Shown here: in pieces, positions 1-9,639 of the stretch
How positions within the stretch are numbered: the stretch's first letter is position 1
How the letters are laid out: the number at the start of each line of letters is the position of its first letter
Source: Fistulifera solaris
Lineage: Eukaryota; Bacillariophyta; Bacillariophyceae; Naviculales; Stauroneidaceae
Direction of reading: 5' to 3'
DNA length: 64,000 nucleotides
Assembly: GCA_030295235.1 (NCBI GenBank)
Contig: AP026130.1
Location: 1,178,001-1,242,000 of the forward strand
Made by a program: the position numbers and the translations under genes
The notes under the pieces: generated by a model
Told to the model about the DNA's origin: nothing
The model's database searches: none
The model's input: the letters and a program-made list of their open reading frames with translations, nothing else

Positions 1-300
1 GCAAGTTTAAGCATTACGAACACCACACTTGGGGGTTCTATCCCTTCCGAGATCGGTAACCTCTTTGACTTGCAAAGGCTCTGGCTTTATTCGAATGATC
101 TTACAGGCAAGCTTCCTGATACATTTTCAAGCTTGGTGAACCTGCAAGTCCTCGAGATCTATAACAATGAAATTACGGGAAAAGTACCAGAAGCAGTCTG
201 CAATGCCGTTCAAAACGCCGATTACGATTTCCGTTCCATGATGGTGGACTGCAGCATGATCGAGTGCCCCGTCGGTACCTGCTGTACAGAGTGTTATTAA
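1..300 (+). CDS. Leucine-rich repeat protein, C-terminal part (5' end outside window)
   Basis: The frame is open from base 1 to a TAA at 298-300, giving about 99 residues of a protein that starts upstream. It contains two plant-type LRR units with the LTGxLPxxF and ITGxVPxxV signatures (IGNLFDLQRLWLYSNDLTG; LVNLQVLEIYNNEITG). They are followed by a cysteine-rich C-terminal cap ending in VDCSMIECPVGTCCTECY. Such a cap is usual in secreted or membrane-attached diatom LRR proteins. LRRs bind protein or peptide ligands, but no partner can be inferred. Kinase or transmembrane segments cannot be judged from this fragment. Confidence 0.75.
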   Translation, partial: ASLSITNTTLGGSIPSEIGNLFDLQRLWLYSNDLTGKLPDTFSSLVNLQVLEIYNNEITGKVPEAVCNAVQNADYDFRSMMVDCSMIECPVGTCCTECY

Positions 301-455
301 GCTGGCTCTGTTTTGCAATTGATTTACATGAAAGTTATGTACTTATGAACGATAAACTAAACATTATGAAACAACTGCTGCTTTGTTAGCTAGCATGCAC
401 AGCTGCTTCTTTTTTGCGGGCTAAGAAGCGACTTTTTCTAACAGGGAAGCAAGTT

Positions 456-1784
456 TTACAGCCATGACGCATCTGGTACTGCTTCCTCTGGTGGAATCTC
501 ACCACGCCGCTGACTCTGTCCTCCCTTTTGACGCCGAACAATAGGATACAAAATGTCCTTTGCAAATCGTTGTAAAATATACCCGGAAAGGCCCCAAACA
601 ACATCCGGACCACCCGTAAAAATAGGGGCAAATCCATCGCGATGGATCCACAAAGATCGATCTAATAAATTTGAAAGAGGCACAGTGAATACCTGCGCTA
701 CTTCCTCTGCATTCGGCAACAAATGCTCGGGCAACTCACCCCAATAGCATACCACGGGAGTAACCTTTAGGTACCAATGAGGTGTGAGAATCACCTTTTC
801 ACACGTTGTAGTGTAGTATGGTTAATATAAAAAATAAGCACTCACCGCAATGTTCACAAGATGTTGTATATCGCCCCAGTTACACCGTAAAACGCCCAAT
901 ACATCCACAGGTTCATCCGGCAATCCATTGATTTCTTCTTTCATCTCCCGCAGGCACGTACTCACAATACTCGGATCTTGGACATCACACACCATTCCAC
1001 CCGGTAGAGCGACTTCATCGGGATACGATCGTAAATGCGACGCCCGTTTCTCTAATAGAATACAAGGAACACCATCAACTGTACATAGCGCAATAACAAC
1101 ACCTGCTCGTTTGTCATGCGCTTGTGTAACAGTACGCGGCATTCGCATGAGCGCCTTCCTTATCAACTCCAAGTTGTTCCGATGCAGCGATTGGGTAAGG
1201 TCGAGAATCGGCGGTGCTGGTGCCCCTTTGGATGGCGTTTTCGGTCCATATCTTCGCTCGAGAACATACCTCGGATGATAGACGCGTAAAAAGTCACGCA
1301 AAGCATCCCACTTTTCTTCTTCGCAAAGCATAGCGGCGTATTGAAGGGCATCTTCTCTATCACGGAGCGCCGAAGCAATCGCCTTGACGGTATAGTTTTC
1401 ACACAAAATGAGCATATCCGTAGCGGGATCGGCATGTAGCACCCCCAACCGTTGTTGCGGCATACTTCCTTGCAATTCCTGAGCCTCCATTCGTTTAAAC
1501 AGTCGCGGCAGCTCGTCGCCGTCCATATTGACATTATCAACAACTCGTTCCTTCCAAAACTCGTAATTTCTTTCTTCCGTAGAAGGATGCAACAGTTGAT
1601 CCGGCCAGACTCCTTTCCATAATCTTTGCGCGGTGGGAGTAGTGTTAGAAACTCCCGGAGATTCGTCGAGAGGGTGTGGAGTGTAACTGTTCGAAGAAAA
1701 ACACCGGACGACGATTCTTGCGACATTTCGTTCCGGCAAAGCAAGTCGCCTCATCGCGTGCGAACGTCGCATGAAGGGCATCAT
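456..1784 (-). CDS. Nudix hydrolase, CoA pyrophosphatase type (NUDT7/NUDT8-like), 2 exons
   Basis: Two exons, 1784-846 and 794-456, are separated by a 51-bp intron (795-845, GTGAGT..AAAAG, phase 0), giving 425 residues. The C-terminal half has the CoA-diphosphatase signature LLEKRASHLRSYPDEVALPGG-like stretch (LLxKR-SxxLRS..E..LPGG) and then a Nudix box with CLREMKEEI. Family members cleave CoA and acyl-CoA to phosphopantetheine compounds and 3',5'-ADP. The second exon supplies the usual tail VTPVVCYWG...EVAQVFTVPL. The N-terminus (MRRLALPERNVARIVVRCFS) is arginine-rich and lacks acidic residues apart from one, so mitochondrial import is likely. A ~200-residue leader before the Nudix domain is longer than in animal NUDT7 and unassigned. 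A nearby downstream Met could also be the start. Confidence 0.85.
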
Positions 1785-2262
1785 GGTGTCTCAAGCTATA
1801 TAATTGTGTTTTTATCTTGTTCCTGAAGAACGAATCTCTATACAATGTATTCGTACCTGGTATGACAAACAACAACGCAGCAGCAATAACAACAAAAAGC
1901 GCGACGAGCACAATAAAACGCTGTAAAAGAAGCCGTTGCGAAAAGACACGTCGATGACGTCATCAACCATAATGTCGATACTCATGACAGAAATACGGAC
2001 AACACTTTTTCTTATAGTTTGTAAAACTATACATGAAACCAGTGTTGCTCTACTGTCTAAAACTACTTGTAAGCGGTATAAAGATGCTCATGTAAGAAAC
2101 GTGTATCAAGCGGTTCGTGACTCGACTCAGAACGGCACACGACCCGCGTTTTCATTATAAAAAAAGGCACAAAAATACGGAGTATGGAGTATAATATTAT
2201 TGGCTGCTTTTTATGCTCTTGTCTTTGACATTTATTCAGATTGGGTTTGATAGATATACAGA
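1785..2262. other. Intergenic, divergent promoter region
   Basis: This 478-bp region lies between the Nudix gene (minus) and the p24 gene (plus), so both promoters must be here. No clear TATA box, repeat or conserved coding frame was seen. Confidence 0.5.
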
Positions 2263-3066
2263 ATGACTTTTCCTTTCTTTCTCCTTTGTCTCGCATGGAC
2301 GGCGCGAACGGCGTTGTCGACGTATATGCTGGAACTGACTCCCCGGAACGCGAGAATGCTTTTACACCAAGTTACCCGGGAGAGCGACCATCGTTAGGTA
2401 CGTAAAATGGTTCCCTATCGCATTGCATCGACGCATAGAGACTCCTCTACTGGATAGACGGACTGAGAAGTGATTTTGTGATGATGGTAGTCCTTACAAC
2501 TATCTGTGTGTTATTTTGTTTTACTGTCGTGTCGCTTGCAGCGGCAATTACGATATCATTGATGATGATATACCGGGAGATTATTTGAGTGTCACATTGC
2601 AAAATACACTGGCGGAAGACGGCAAACGATTGTGGCACAATGAACCGGGATCGACGGAAGGGATATTCAGTTTAACGGTCGATCGTGGCCTGCGATTGGC
2701 CTTTTGTTTCGAATTTCGAGAAATCAGTGATGATGAAACAGAAACGGCCGTCGAACAATTGTTGATTGGATGGAATATTCGAGTGCACGCGATACCAAGA
2801 GAACTGCCGGACGGGGAAAGTGGCCCGGATACCGAGCGGGCCCGGCGTTTGTTGGAAAAGGCGGTGAATATTGAAATGGATTGGTCCAACTTGATGGATC
2901 ATTTTGCCTTTTGAGGAGCCGAGAAGCGGTGCATATGAAACTGACTTCCGACATACTGAATCGCATTATGGGATGGACACTCGTTGAAGCATTTGTGGTA
3001 ATGGCCATGGCATTTTTGCAAGTCATGTACTGGAAAAAGTTTTTCGAGCAGAGGCGGTATCTTTAA
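2263..3066 (+). CDS. p24/emp24/TMED cargo receptor, 2 exons, two apparent homopolymer frame breaks
   Basis: Exon 1 is 2263-2397; a 144-bp intron (GTACGT..TTGCAG, 2398-2541) precedes exon 2 (2542-3066). A hydrophobic signal peptide (MTFPFFLLCLAWTARTALS) leads into the GOLD domain with the hallmark RECFYTKLP and GNYDIIDDDIPGDYL. A coiled region with LRSREAVHMKLT follows. One transmembrane segment and the cytosolic tail KKFFEQRRYL complete it; the FF pair is the family's COPII/COPI-type sorting signal. These proteins cycle between ER and Golgi and select cargo. Two frame breaks interrupt the reading: C4 at 2341-2344 is one base too long, and T4 at 2909-2912 one too short. With both corrected the CDS is 660 nt (219 residues), the family's normal length, which argues for sequence error rather than a pseudogene. 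Confidence 0.85.
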
Positions 3067-3735
3067 ATAGTGACTCTAACGAGCAGAAGTGTTATCAGTG
3101 TCAAACAACTGTTGGACTGTTAGCTCTTTGTTTTGTGGGCTATTGAGCTAGTAGCACCGTAAAACCCTGAATAGTCTGGCTTTTGAACAGTGGGTCTTGA
3201 TGCACGATCTGTCCGCAGAACAGTGGGCTCCAACTGTCGAGCCACGACCTACTAGAGAGCCTTACCTTGAGCAAATTACGACACAATTTAGCGAGGATAG
3301 CGCCGCTTTTTTCTAAAAAAACATCGTGTCTGTATACTAGACTAATAGTGAGGGATGAGGGAAGATCGCGAGAACAAATCTATCTCGTGACTTGTCGAAA
3401 AACGGACAACACTTTGGGACTATAGTAGAAACTAAAGTTACGATGAACGTTGAGTTTTCAACAAATAATGCTCTGCACGTAATCGTTCCCTTTCGTGGAC
3501 ACTGCAGGTTCAAACCAATAAATGCTAATGAAGAAAATTGCTTCAGCGGCGAGAACGACAACGGTAAATGCCCGAGCAATGGGGATCATGACTCGCAGCT
3601 CAAACACAGTCTAAAAATAGTAATATACAGGAAGAGTCTATAGTGAAAAACTGAAGTCAAAATCGCGGGGCATTCGCGACAGCAATTGAAAATAACATAA
3701 GAGCATCACATTGACTTGAACCAAACCATCGCACA
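3067..3735 (+). other. Intergenic, nothing recognised
   Basis: 669 bp between p24 and COX20. Short open frames show no family resemblance or splice support. No repeats noticed. Confidence 0.4.
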
Positions 3736-4227
3736 ATGGATGATTCGACAACCACCAACGAACCACAGTGGATCCAGCATCTACCAGAAGCTCTGGGCAT
3801 CCGCAAAGCCGTGCAGCAAAGTAAATATCGATGGTGTGTACGAGAATCGGCCATGTGGGGGATTGCCACCGGTACCGCCATGTCGTTACACCGACTGCGC
3901 ATGCGATCGCCGTGGGCTATTAACGCCGGCTTTCTCAGTTTCTTTACCGTATATGCTGGGTCGTATTATTTTTGTGTGAAACGACGCGACTATAAAGAGC
4001 AAGTTATTGAAATGATGATGAAATTGAATTCGTTTCAAACTGCAGCGGATATGCCCGAGCCTGTGCCTGTCGATGAGAATCATCCGTTTGTTTCTCCCGA
4101 AGGTGATATACCTGGAGAACGACAATATGTCGCCAATTTGCCGGAGCGAAAGGAATGGCAGAAGCAGCTTCCTACACAAGATGCGGCATCGATATTTGTG
4201 GAAGATAAACGAAGTAATTGTAAATGA
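3736..4227 (+). CDS. COX20: Cytochrome c oxidase assembly protein COX20 (FAM36A family)
   Basis: Single exon, 163 residues. The core KYRWCVRESAMWGIATG, then RLRMRSPWAINAGFLSFFTV and YAGSYYFCVKRRDY, follows the COX20/FAM36A pattern: C-RES, a first short membrane span, an R-R-P loop, a second span, and a C..RR end. In yeast and humans this inner-membrane protein chaperones newly made COX2 before copper insertion. Here the two spans lie at about residues 38-80. The C-terminal ~70 residues are hydrophilic and not conserved in my memory of the family. It ends 91 bp from the stop of the convergent malonyl-CoA decarboxylase gene. The assignment rests on motif recall, not on an alignment. Confidence 0.7.
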   Translation: MDDSTTTNEPQWIQHLPEALGIRKAVQQSKYRWCVRESAMWGIATGTAMSLHRLRMRSPWAINAGFLSFFTVYAGSYYFCVKRRDYKEQVIEMMMKLNSFQTAADMPEPVPVDENHPFVSPEGDIPGERQYVANLPERKEWQKQLPTQDAASIFVEDKRSNCK

Positions 4228-4318
4228 GAGCGCGGAATCAAAAGGGCGCAAGAAGGCGAAAGATTCATTCAAGATAATTCTATTGTACATAAGAATTGAG
4301 CTATCCTTTCATCTTCCA

Positions 4319-5677
4319 TCACCTTGCGTTGGTGACGGCCACATCAAAATCTCGAGGATTCTGTGCGTAGCGTGCTTTTCGTTCCATACGTCGCGACAAA
4401 TCGTATCGATAATTCACCATGACGCCGAAACTGTTTTGCTGTCCGCGTGTAGAAGGATCCGCTTGTGTCACAATGCGAAAGACTTCCGCTCCATTGGTCA
4501 AATGAAACCGTGCGACTGGATCCAGTGGCTTGTAGCCTTCGTCTGGCGTCGTTTCGTCAACAATGTATTGTGTGGCCAGTTGATGAAGTCGTGTCTCTTG
4601 TTCACTCGAGATACTCTCTGTAGCGGCATCTTCCTCTTCTAAGCTTCGATTGAACTGTATTGTCAATTCGTGTTCCAAAGCAGGATGATTCGCCTTAAGC
4701 CACTTTCGAAAATGGGGCATGGGCGACAGCGTCACAAACTCATGCAAGCAAGGAAATTCCCCTCGCAACAAATTGACCGTCTCTGATATCAGCACTTCTC
4801 CGAGTCCAATCCCCGTCAAACCGCGCTCCAAGTTGCTAATGGAATAGAAAGCCGCTACCGTGGGTTGTTCGGTGGGTTGTGCCTCATGAATGGCACGCAT
4901 ACTGTCGGGAATGTCGGTTGCTTGGAGTGAAACATGAATGACCACGAGCGGCCGATCGAGCAAAAGGGATGCACAAGAGCATACACACGTCGATGTGGAC
5001 CAAATCGATTGTGTAAATCCTTCCAACCTTGCACTGGATGTACTGCCTCTTTCCGTACGATCCGTTCAATGACGGCGGCCGGTGTCTGGTCGTAACGGAT
5101 GCGTTGCGCAAGCAAGACGGACGGAGAAAACCACATGTTCAAGACGCGTCGCCAGTGTTGATCGATTCTCGTAATGCGCTCCTGGAGGGGGATCGAAGTC
5201 GCCGTCATTGTTCGACGGTGACCGTCGTAGAAATGCCAAGTACGTTTGAATATCAGCACGGGAAGCCAAAAGAAAGCGTAAGGCATCCGCCGTGGCCGTT
5301 TCTAGAAAGCAATCGATCAGAATGGAATAGAGAGGCGCGGAAGAATCACTTTCATGGCTTTCGTTTGCCAAATGATGAATAATTTCCCGTCGTTGACAAA
5401 TATCATTAGGTTGCGACAAGAGTGCCGGCAATTCTGTATATTGTCGATTTATGAATGTAATAATGTCACGCTGATGATCCGAGTGTTTCGACTGATGGTA
5501 ACGAAGGTCTTCAATTAGCTTTTGAAACGAATGCAAGAGTTGCGTGGAAGATTCATTCGTCGCTCTTTGCCAAGTTTTGTCGTCCTGAGAGGATACGAAT
5601 CGAAAAAGAGGCGCGGTTCGAGCGACTTTATAGTTGCTACACCTTCGCAGAATAAGACATTGAAATCTTAAAATCAT
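4319..5677 (-). CDS. MLYCD: Malonyl-CoA decarboxylase, mitochondrial; two apparent homopolymer frame breaks
   Basis: It converts malonyl-CoA to acetyl-CoA and CO2. Family marks in order are AVHPVQGWKDLHNRFG, FYSISNLERGLTGIGLG, FVTLSPMPHF (catalytic Ser), PVARFHLTNGA (catalytic His) and SFGVMVNYRYDL. The first Met (5677) opens MILRFQCLILRRCSNYKVAR, a typical mitochondrial presequence; no peroxisomal SKL end is present (C-terminus VAVTNAR). The frame is broken twice: the C5 run on the coding strand at 5191-5187 is one too long, and T4 at 4965-4962 one too short. With both corrected the CDS is 1359 nt, 452 residues, a normal length. It has no introns and converges on COX20. Confidence 0.9.
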
Positions 5678-5775
5678 TCTGGTATAAATCAATGCACTTT
5701 TCTATTTGAAGACAACATCTCAGCATTACAGTCAACGAATAAAACTGTGCAAGGTTGCAGTATGCAAGGTTGTGT

Positions 5776-6590
5776 TAGACGGCGTTTATTTTCGACAAAC
5801 AGCGTTTCTGTGTGAATGAGTAATAACAGCAGTCTCGTCATACAGAAAATCTGTGTGATTGGTCCAGAAAATCTGGACAAGGTGGTTTCATCTCACAGAT
5901 CGGTTCATATTTGCTGGTTCCAGAAAAAGTCTGGACATGGTGTTATGGATCATACGGAAAGTATGTATCGCTTCCTGCAAAATCGGGAGACGTCGTTGTT
6001 CGACAAACAGCGTTTCTGTGTGAATTATTCCAGAAAATCTGGAACAGCTTTCTCGTCATGCACTTACAGAAATGCTGTGTGATTGGTCCAGAAATTCTGG
6101 ACCAGGTGTTTTCATCTCAAAGATTGGTTCTTTGCTGGTTCCAGAAAAGCGGAACACGGTGTTATGGATCATACGGAAAGGATGTATTGCTTCCTGCAAA
6201 ATCGGGAGACGTCGTTGTTCGACAAACAGCGTTTCTGTGTGAATGAGTAATCCAGAAAATCTGGAAACAGCGTTCACGTCATGCACTTACAGAAATGCTG
6301 TGTGATTGGTCCAGAAATTCTGGACCAGGTGGTTTCATCTCACAGATTGGTTCATATTTGCTGGTTCCGGAAAAAGTCTGGACATGGTGTTATGGATCAT
6401 ACGGAAAGGATGTATCGCTTCCTGCAAAATGTGGAGACGGCGTTTTCGACAAACAGAGTTTGTGTGTGAATTATATTACAGAAAATCTGGAAACAGCGTT
6501 CACCTCATACAGAAGATCTGTGTGATTGGTGATTGGTCCAGAAATTCTGGACGAGCTTTTCCAGAAAATCTGGACACTGACGTGAACGCG
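5776..6590 (+). repeat. Palindrome-rich tandem array A (about four ~224-bp units)
   Basis: The marker ATTGGTCCAGA recurs at about 5857, 6081, 6304 and 6531, a spacing of 223-227 bp. TTCGACAAACAG recurs at 5791, 5999, 6218 and 6445. Each unit strings together several short dyads, for example TCCAGA-AAA-TCTGGA, ACAGA-AAA-TCTGT and GGTCCAGAAATTCTGGACC. Units differ by point changes and small indels, so the array is not freshly made. Open frames in it repeat with the unit and look fortuitous. The array sits upstream of the ARMT1-like gene. An inverted relative lies at 9.64-10.96 kb. Confidence 0.9.
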
Positions 6591-6716
6591 CATGAAACAT
6601 AATGAGCAACATAATTTACCCTGGTATAGACGCATGGCGGAGTAATTGCAGATTATAAATAATACACTCTCGTCGTTGAAAATTCTTTTTTCTATTGTTG
6701 ATTCATTCGCATCAGA

Positions 6717-8243
6717 ATGAAATTAAGCAGCATCGTTTCTCCCTGCATATTCGTTTTTATTACAGAAACCGCATCTGCTTGGCTTTCCCTGACCACGAGG
6801 CAGAAACGTCATTTTATGGGCTCCTCTTCTACAATCCGCTTCTCGATTCCTTCATCTTCGACTCCCATGTTCCCATCTGCTACGAATAACAAAAATCCGC
6901 TTCCTATTCTACCCATTCCGCCGCCCATTTGTTCGACGGAACCAGGTTCATGGGCGTATGATACCATGAGTCGTCGGGTCGACGCGGAGATTTTGCAGCG
7001 TACCTGGGACGACAATCAAGATCTTTGGGGGCAATGGAGTACGGAGCATATCGATGTCGTACAACGATTTGAGTTATTACGAAACGAGTTACAAAATGCC
7101 GCGGCGACTCCTTTACAGCATTTGGAAGAACCCGTAATTAAATCAGCCGAACGAGAAAAGGAATATCAAGAATGGCAACAAATCTTGGAACCGTACGTTT
7201 CCAACCAAGATACCTGGCTGACGGCACCGTGGATGGTAACAGAATTCTTGATCTATCGGAAGCTCATGCAAGCCATCGGTTACTGGGATCCGAAATCTCC
7301 AGGATATCAGCACGATCCCTTTCTGGCTCAAAAACAAGCTGGATTGCATTCGTCGGTTACTTCGGCGGAATCTGTATTGGCCAAACTTTTTTATCAGACC
7401 CCGGAAGTTCTCCACGAGGAATCGCTAGAAGCTGGTTTGGCACTCGCCACGAGTATTGCTTTGTGGGGCAACAAGATGGATTTGTCGTTGTGGCCCGCCG
7501 ACAAAGAACAGCGCAACAGTGATATCTTTTCCAAGATACTCGAACAAGCCAGTCAGAATTTATTGCACGATGATACACAAGTCCTCCGCCGGCACTGTCA
7601 GATGTTAAAAGAGCGAGGAGGAGGACAAGTGGATATCATTGTTGACAATGCCGGATTCGAACTGGTGACGGATTTAGCTCTCGCTCATTATTTGATCGAA
7701 TCGGGCATTGCAACGACGGTTACGTTTCAACTCAAATCGCATCCGACCTTTGTGTCAGATGCCTTGGAAAAGGATTTGCTGGAAACTGTGGCGTATTACG
7801 AACAGCTGGATCCCGCAGAATTTCCGGCGTGTCACGCGGCCGGTCAAAAATGGCGTCAATTTTTACAAAAGGGTCAATGGAAGTGCCACGAAGACAACTT
7901 CTGGGTGCAACCGTATGCCATGTGGGATATGACCGAACCGTTGCGATCGGATCTGGTCCGGCGCTGTGATTTAGCGTTTGTGAAGGGCGATGCCAATTAC
8001 CGACGTCTTTTGGGCGATCGGACCTGGGACTATACGGCGCCTTTCCAAGATGTAGTGGGAGCTTATTTCCCTTGCCCAGTGTGTGCCTTGCGAACACTCA
8101 AAGCCGAAATTGGTTGTGGTATGGATGCGGAGCAAGTGAAGCGAGCACAAGAACTGGATGATCAGTGGATGGTGAATGGACGATTTGGTGTGGTGCACTT
8201 TGGTAGGGGCACCAATGAGAGAGACCAGCTTTCTAACGCGTAA
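6717..8243 (+). CDS. DUF89/ARMT1-family metal-dependent phosphatase, possibly plastid-targeted
   Basis: Single intact exon, 508 residues. DUF89 marks are SIALWGNKMDLSLW (about residue 250), DIIVDNAGFELVTDLALAH (about 310) and CDLAFVKGDANYRRLLGDRTW (about 425); the Asp/Asn residues of these motifs form the metal site. The family removes phosphate from damaged or overflow metabolites such as fructose-1-phosphate and related sugar phosphates, and the human member is also called ARMT1. The N-terminus is a clean signal peptide (MKLSSIVSPCIFVFITETASA) followed by W and a basic Ser/Thr stretch. ASA-W resembles the diatom ASAFAP plastid-import motif, so plastid targeting is inferred. The stop is 11 bp from that of the opposite-strand gene downstream. 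Confidence 0.85.
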   Translation: MKLSSIVSPCIFVFITETASAWLSLTTRQKRHFMGSSSTIRFSIPSSSTPMFPSATNNKNPLPILPIPPPICSTEPGSWAYDTMSRRVDAEILQRTWDDNQDLWGQWSTEHIDVVQRFELLRNELQNAAATPLQHLEEPVIKSAEREKEYQEWQQILEPYVSNQDTWLTAPWMVTEFLIYRKLMQAIGYWDPKSPGYQHDPFLAQKQAGLHSSVTSAESVLAKLFYQTPEVLHEESLEAGLALATSIALWGNKMDLSLWPADKEQRNSDIFSKILEQASQNLLHDDTQVLRRHCQMLKERGGGQVDIIVDNAGFELVTDLALAHYLIESGIATTVTFQLKSHPTFVSDALEKDLLETVAYYEQLDPAEFPACHAAGQKWRQFLQKGQWKCHEDNFWVQPYAMWDMTEPLRSDLVRRCDLAFVKGDANYRRLLGDRTWDYTAPFQDVVGAYFPCPVCALRTLKAEIGCGMDAEQVKRAQELDDQWMVNGRFGVVHFGRGTNERDQLSNA

Positions 8244-8254
8244 TAATTAAGCAG

Positions 8255-9208
8255 CTACTGCATTACTTTGTTGCGATAATAACACAAACCCCAAGCACAG
8301 ACAGACTTGCTCTTGAGTATAGCAACAAACGCATCGATATCAATTTCATCGTCCTTATCGCCCTTCCAATCCACAAGCTCCTTTGCGGCCGCACATTCGT
8401 ATTGCTGCAAGGGATACTTTTGCGAGGGAATGGGCAATATTTGACTATCGGGTACGAGCTGACATGTATCTTGCAAGTAATCGACGATTCGCGTCACATC
8501 CTGTAACGTCACGCGCTCGCGTCGTCCCTGGAGAACTTGATAGAGTATTTGAATTCGCTCGGGAGTGGATGAGTTCAAAGCCAGCGAAAGTGCCACCCAC
8601 CAGAATTCTACCGGCATAGCATCCAGTGTTGTTCGATTGTGTTTTTGCAAAGCAGCGACGATGACGCGATCAATGAGATGACCCAGTTCTACCGTAAAAG
8701 CCGGCCCTTTCATGCTGGACATGACACGACGTACGGCTTCGACAAAAGCTGGATAGGTCATTTCCTCGTCGGCGACTTCGGTAATCAATTTCCGAAATAC
8801 ATCGGGTGTTAATTGTGCATTCGCAAAGCGTAAATCGTCAATTTCGAGAGGATCCAATGCGGCTTGTGTTTCTATGTCGTCACGAATCGCGTTGCGTTTG
8901 TTGGTGTTCATGTAAGATCGGACGAGATACGCAATCAATAGACCGATCGAGGACAAGAAAATAGCACCGAGATTGTCGAGAAATACGTTGCTTTTGACGG
9001 GTGTTTTGTTGAGTGTTGTGGCTTTGGCTTCTTCGGCACTCGCGATGGATGCGGTGGAAGAAGAAGAAGACGAGCAGCGCACGGCGAAGGTACAAAGAAA
9101 GGGTCGGGAGAACAGAAGATGAGGTGCGGCCGCTCTCTCTACCGACGCGCCTACTCGTCTCAACAAATAAGACTTTGTCTTTGTGAAAACTAATGAACGA
9201 GATGCCAT
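8255..9208 (-). CDS. Unknown membrane protein with mitochondrial-type leader
   Basis: Single exon, 317 residues, not recognised. The first ~60 residues are rich in Arg, Ser and Ala (MASRSLVFTKTKSYLLRRVG), as in mitochondrial presequences. One hydrophobic segment (NLGAIFLSSIGLLIAYLV) at about residues 79-96 follows. The rest is soluble and mainly helical, with an acidic stretch near the end (GDKDDEIDIDAFVAILKSK) that recalls a degenerate EF-hand loop but lacks the full 12-residue pattern. It converges with the ARMT1-like gene with 11 bp between the stops, so their 3' untranslated regions must overlap. Confidence 0.6.
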   Translation of the reverse strand: MASRSLVFTKTKSYLLRRVGASVERAAAPHLLFSRPFLCTFAVRCSSSSSSTASIASAEEAKATTLNKTPVKSNVFLDNLGAIFLSSIGLLIAYLVRSYMNTNKRNAIRDDIETQAALDPLEIDDLRFANAQLTPDVFRKLITEVADEEMTYPAFVEAVRRVMSSMKGPAFTVELGHLIDRVIVAALQKHNRTTLDAMPVEFWWVALSLALNSSTPERIQILYQVLQGRRERVTLQDVTRIVDYLQDTCQLVPDSQILPIPSQKYPLQQYECAAAKELVDWKGDKDDEIDIDAFVAILKSKSVCAWGLCYYRNKVMQ

Positions 9209-9639
9209 GGTAAAAATTCTGATGGCCTGTCAAAACCCAGCACAACCTAACAACGTCGAATAATGCGGCGGCTGGGGAAATATTTGATCCGTGACTTCGC
9301 AATCCAGTCGCGAAAAAAGTAATATACATTTAAGCCTATAGTAAATACGGAATCTCCAATATACAGAGACGATAAAGTCGTTTGTTGTAGACGCTGCAAA
9401 AATAATTGAGTTGTATTTGGTATTGTAAAGACTATGGTCTACGATCCTAGAGGACATGGAACGGAGCTCTGATAGCAAGAGCTTGCTCAGGAGAAGACCG
9501 ATTCATGAATGAAATACAGGGTTTATCGTGATTATGGAAAACGAGGACTTCGTAAAGATCTCATTCGCGAGAGGTTTGATGCGCGTATTGCAAAATGCTG
9601 CTAGTAAGAAAATCTGCTATGCTGACCAACCCATGACAC
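9209..9639. other. Intergenic between unknown membrane protein gene and array B
   Basis: About 430 bp holding the promoter of the minus-strand gene at 8255-9208. No motif stands out. Confidence 0.4.

Noticed and set aside
2263-3066. p24 and other frame-broken genes as pseudogenes
   Set aside because: All breaks are single bases in homopolymers, with splice sites, catalytic residues and full length preserved; sequence error explains them better.
5816-6602. Overlapping plus-strand open frames of 60-110 codons
   Set aside because: They recur with the repeat unit, overlap each other in different frames and resemble no protein.
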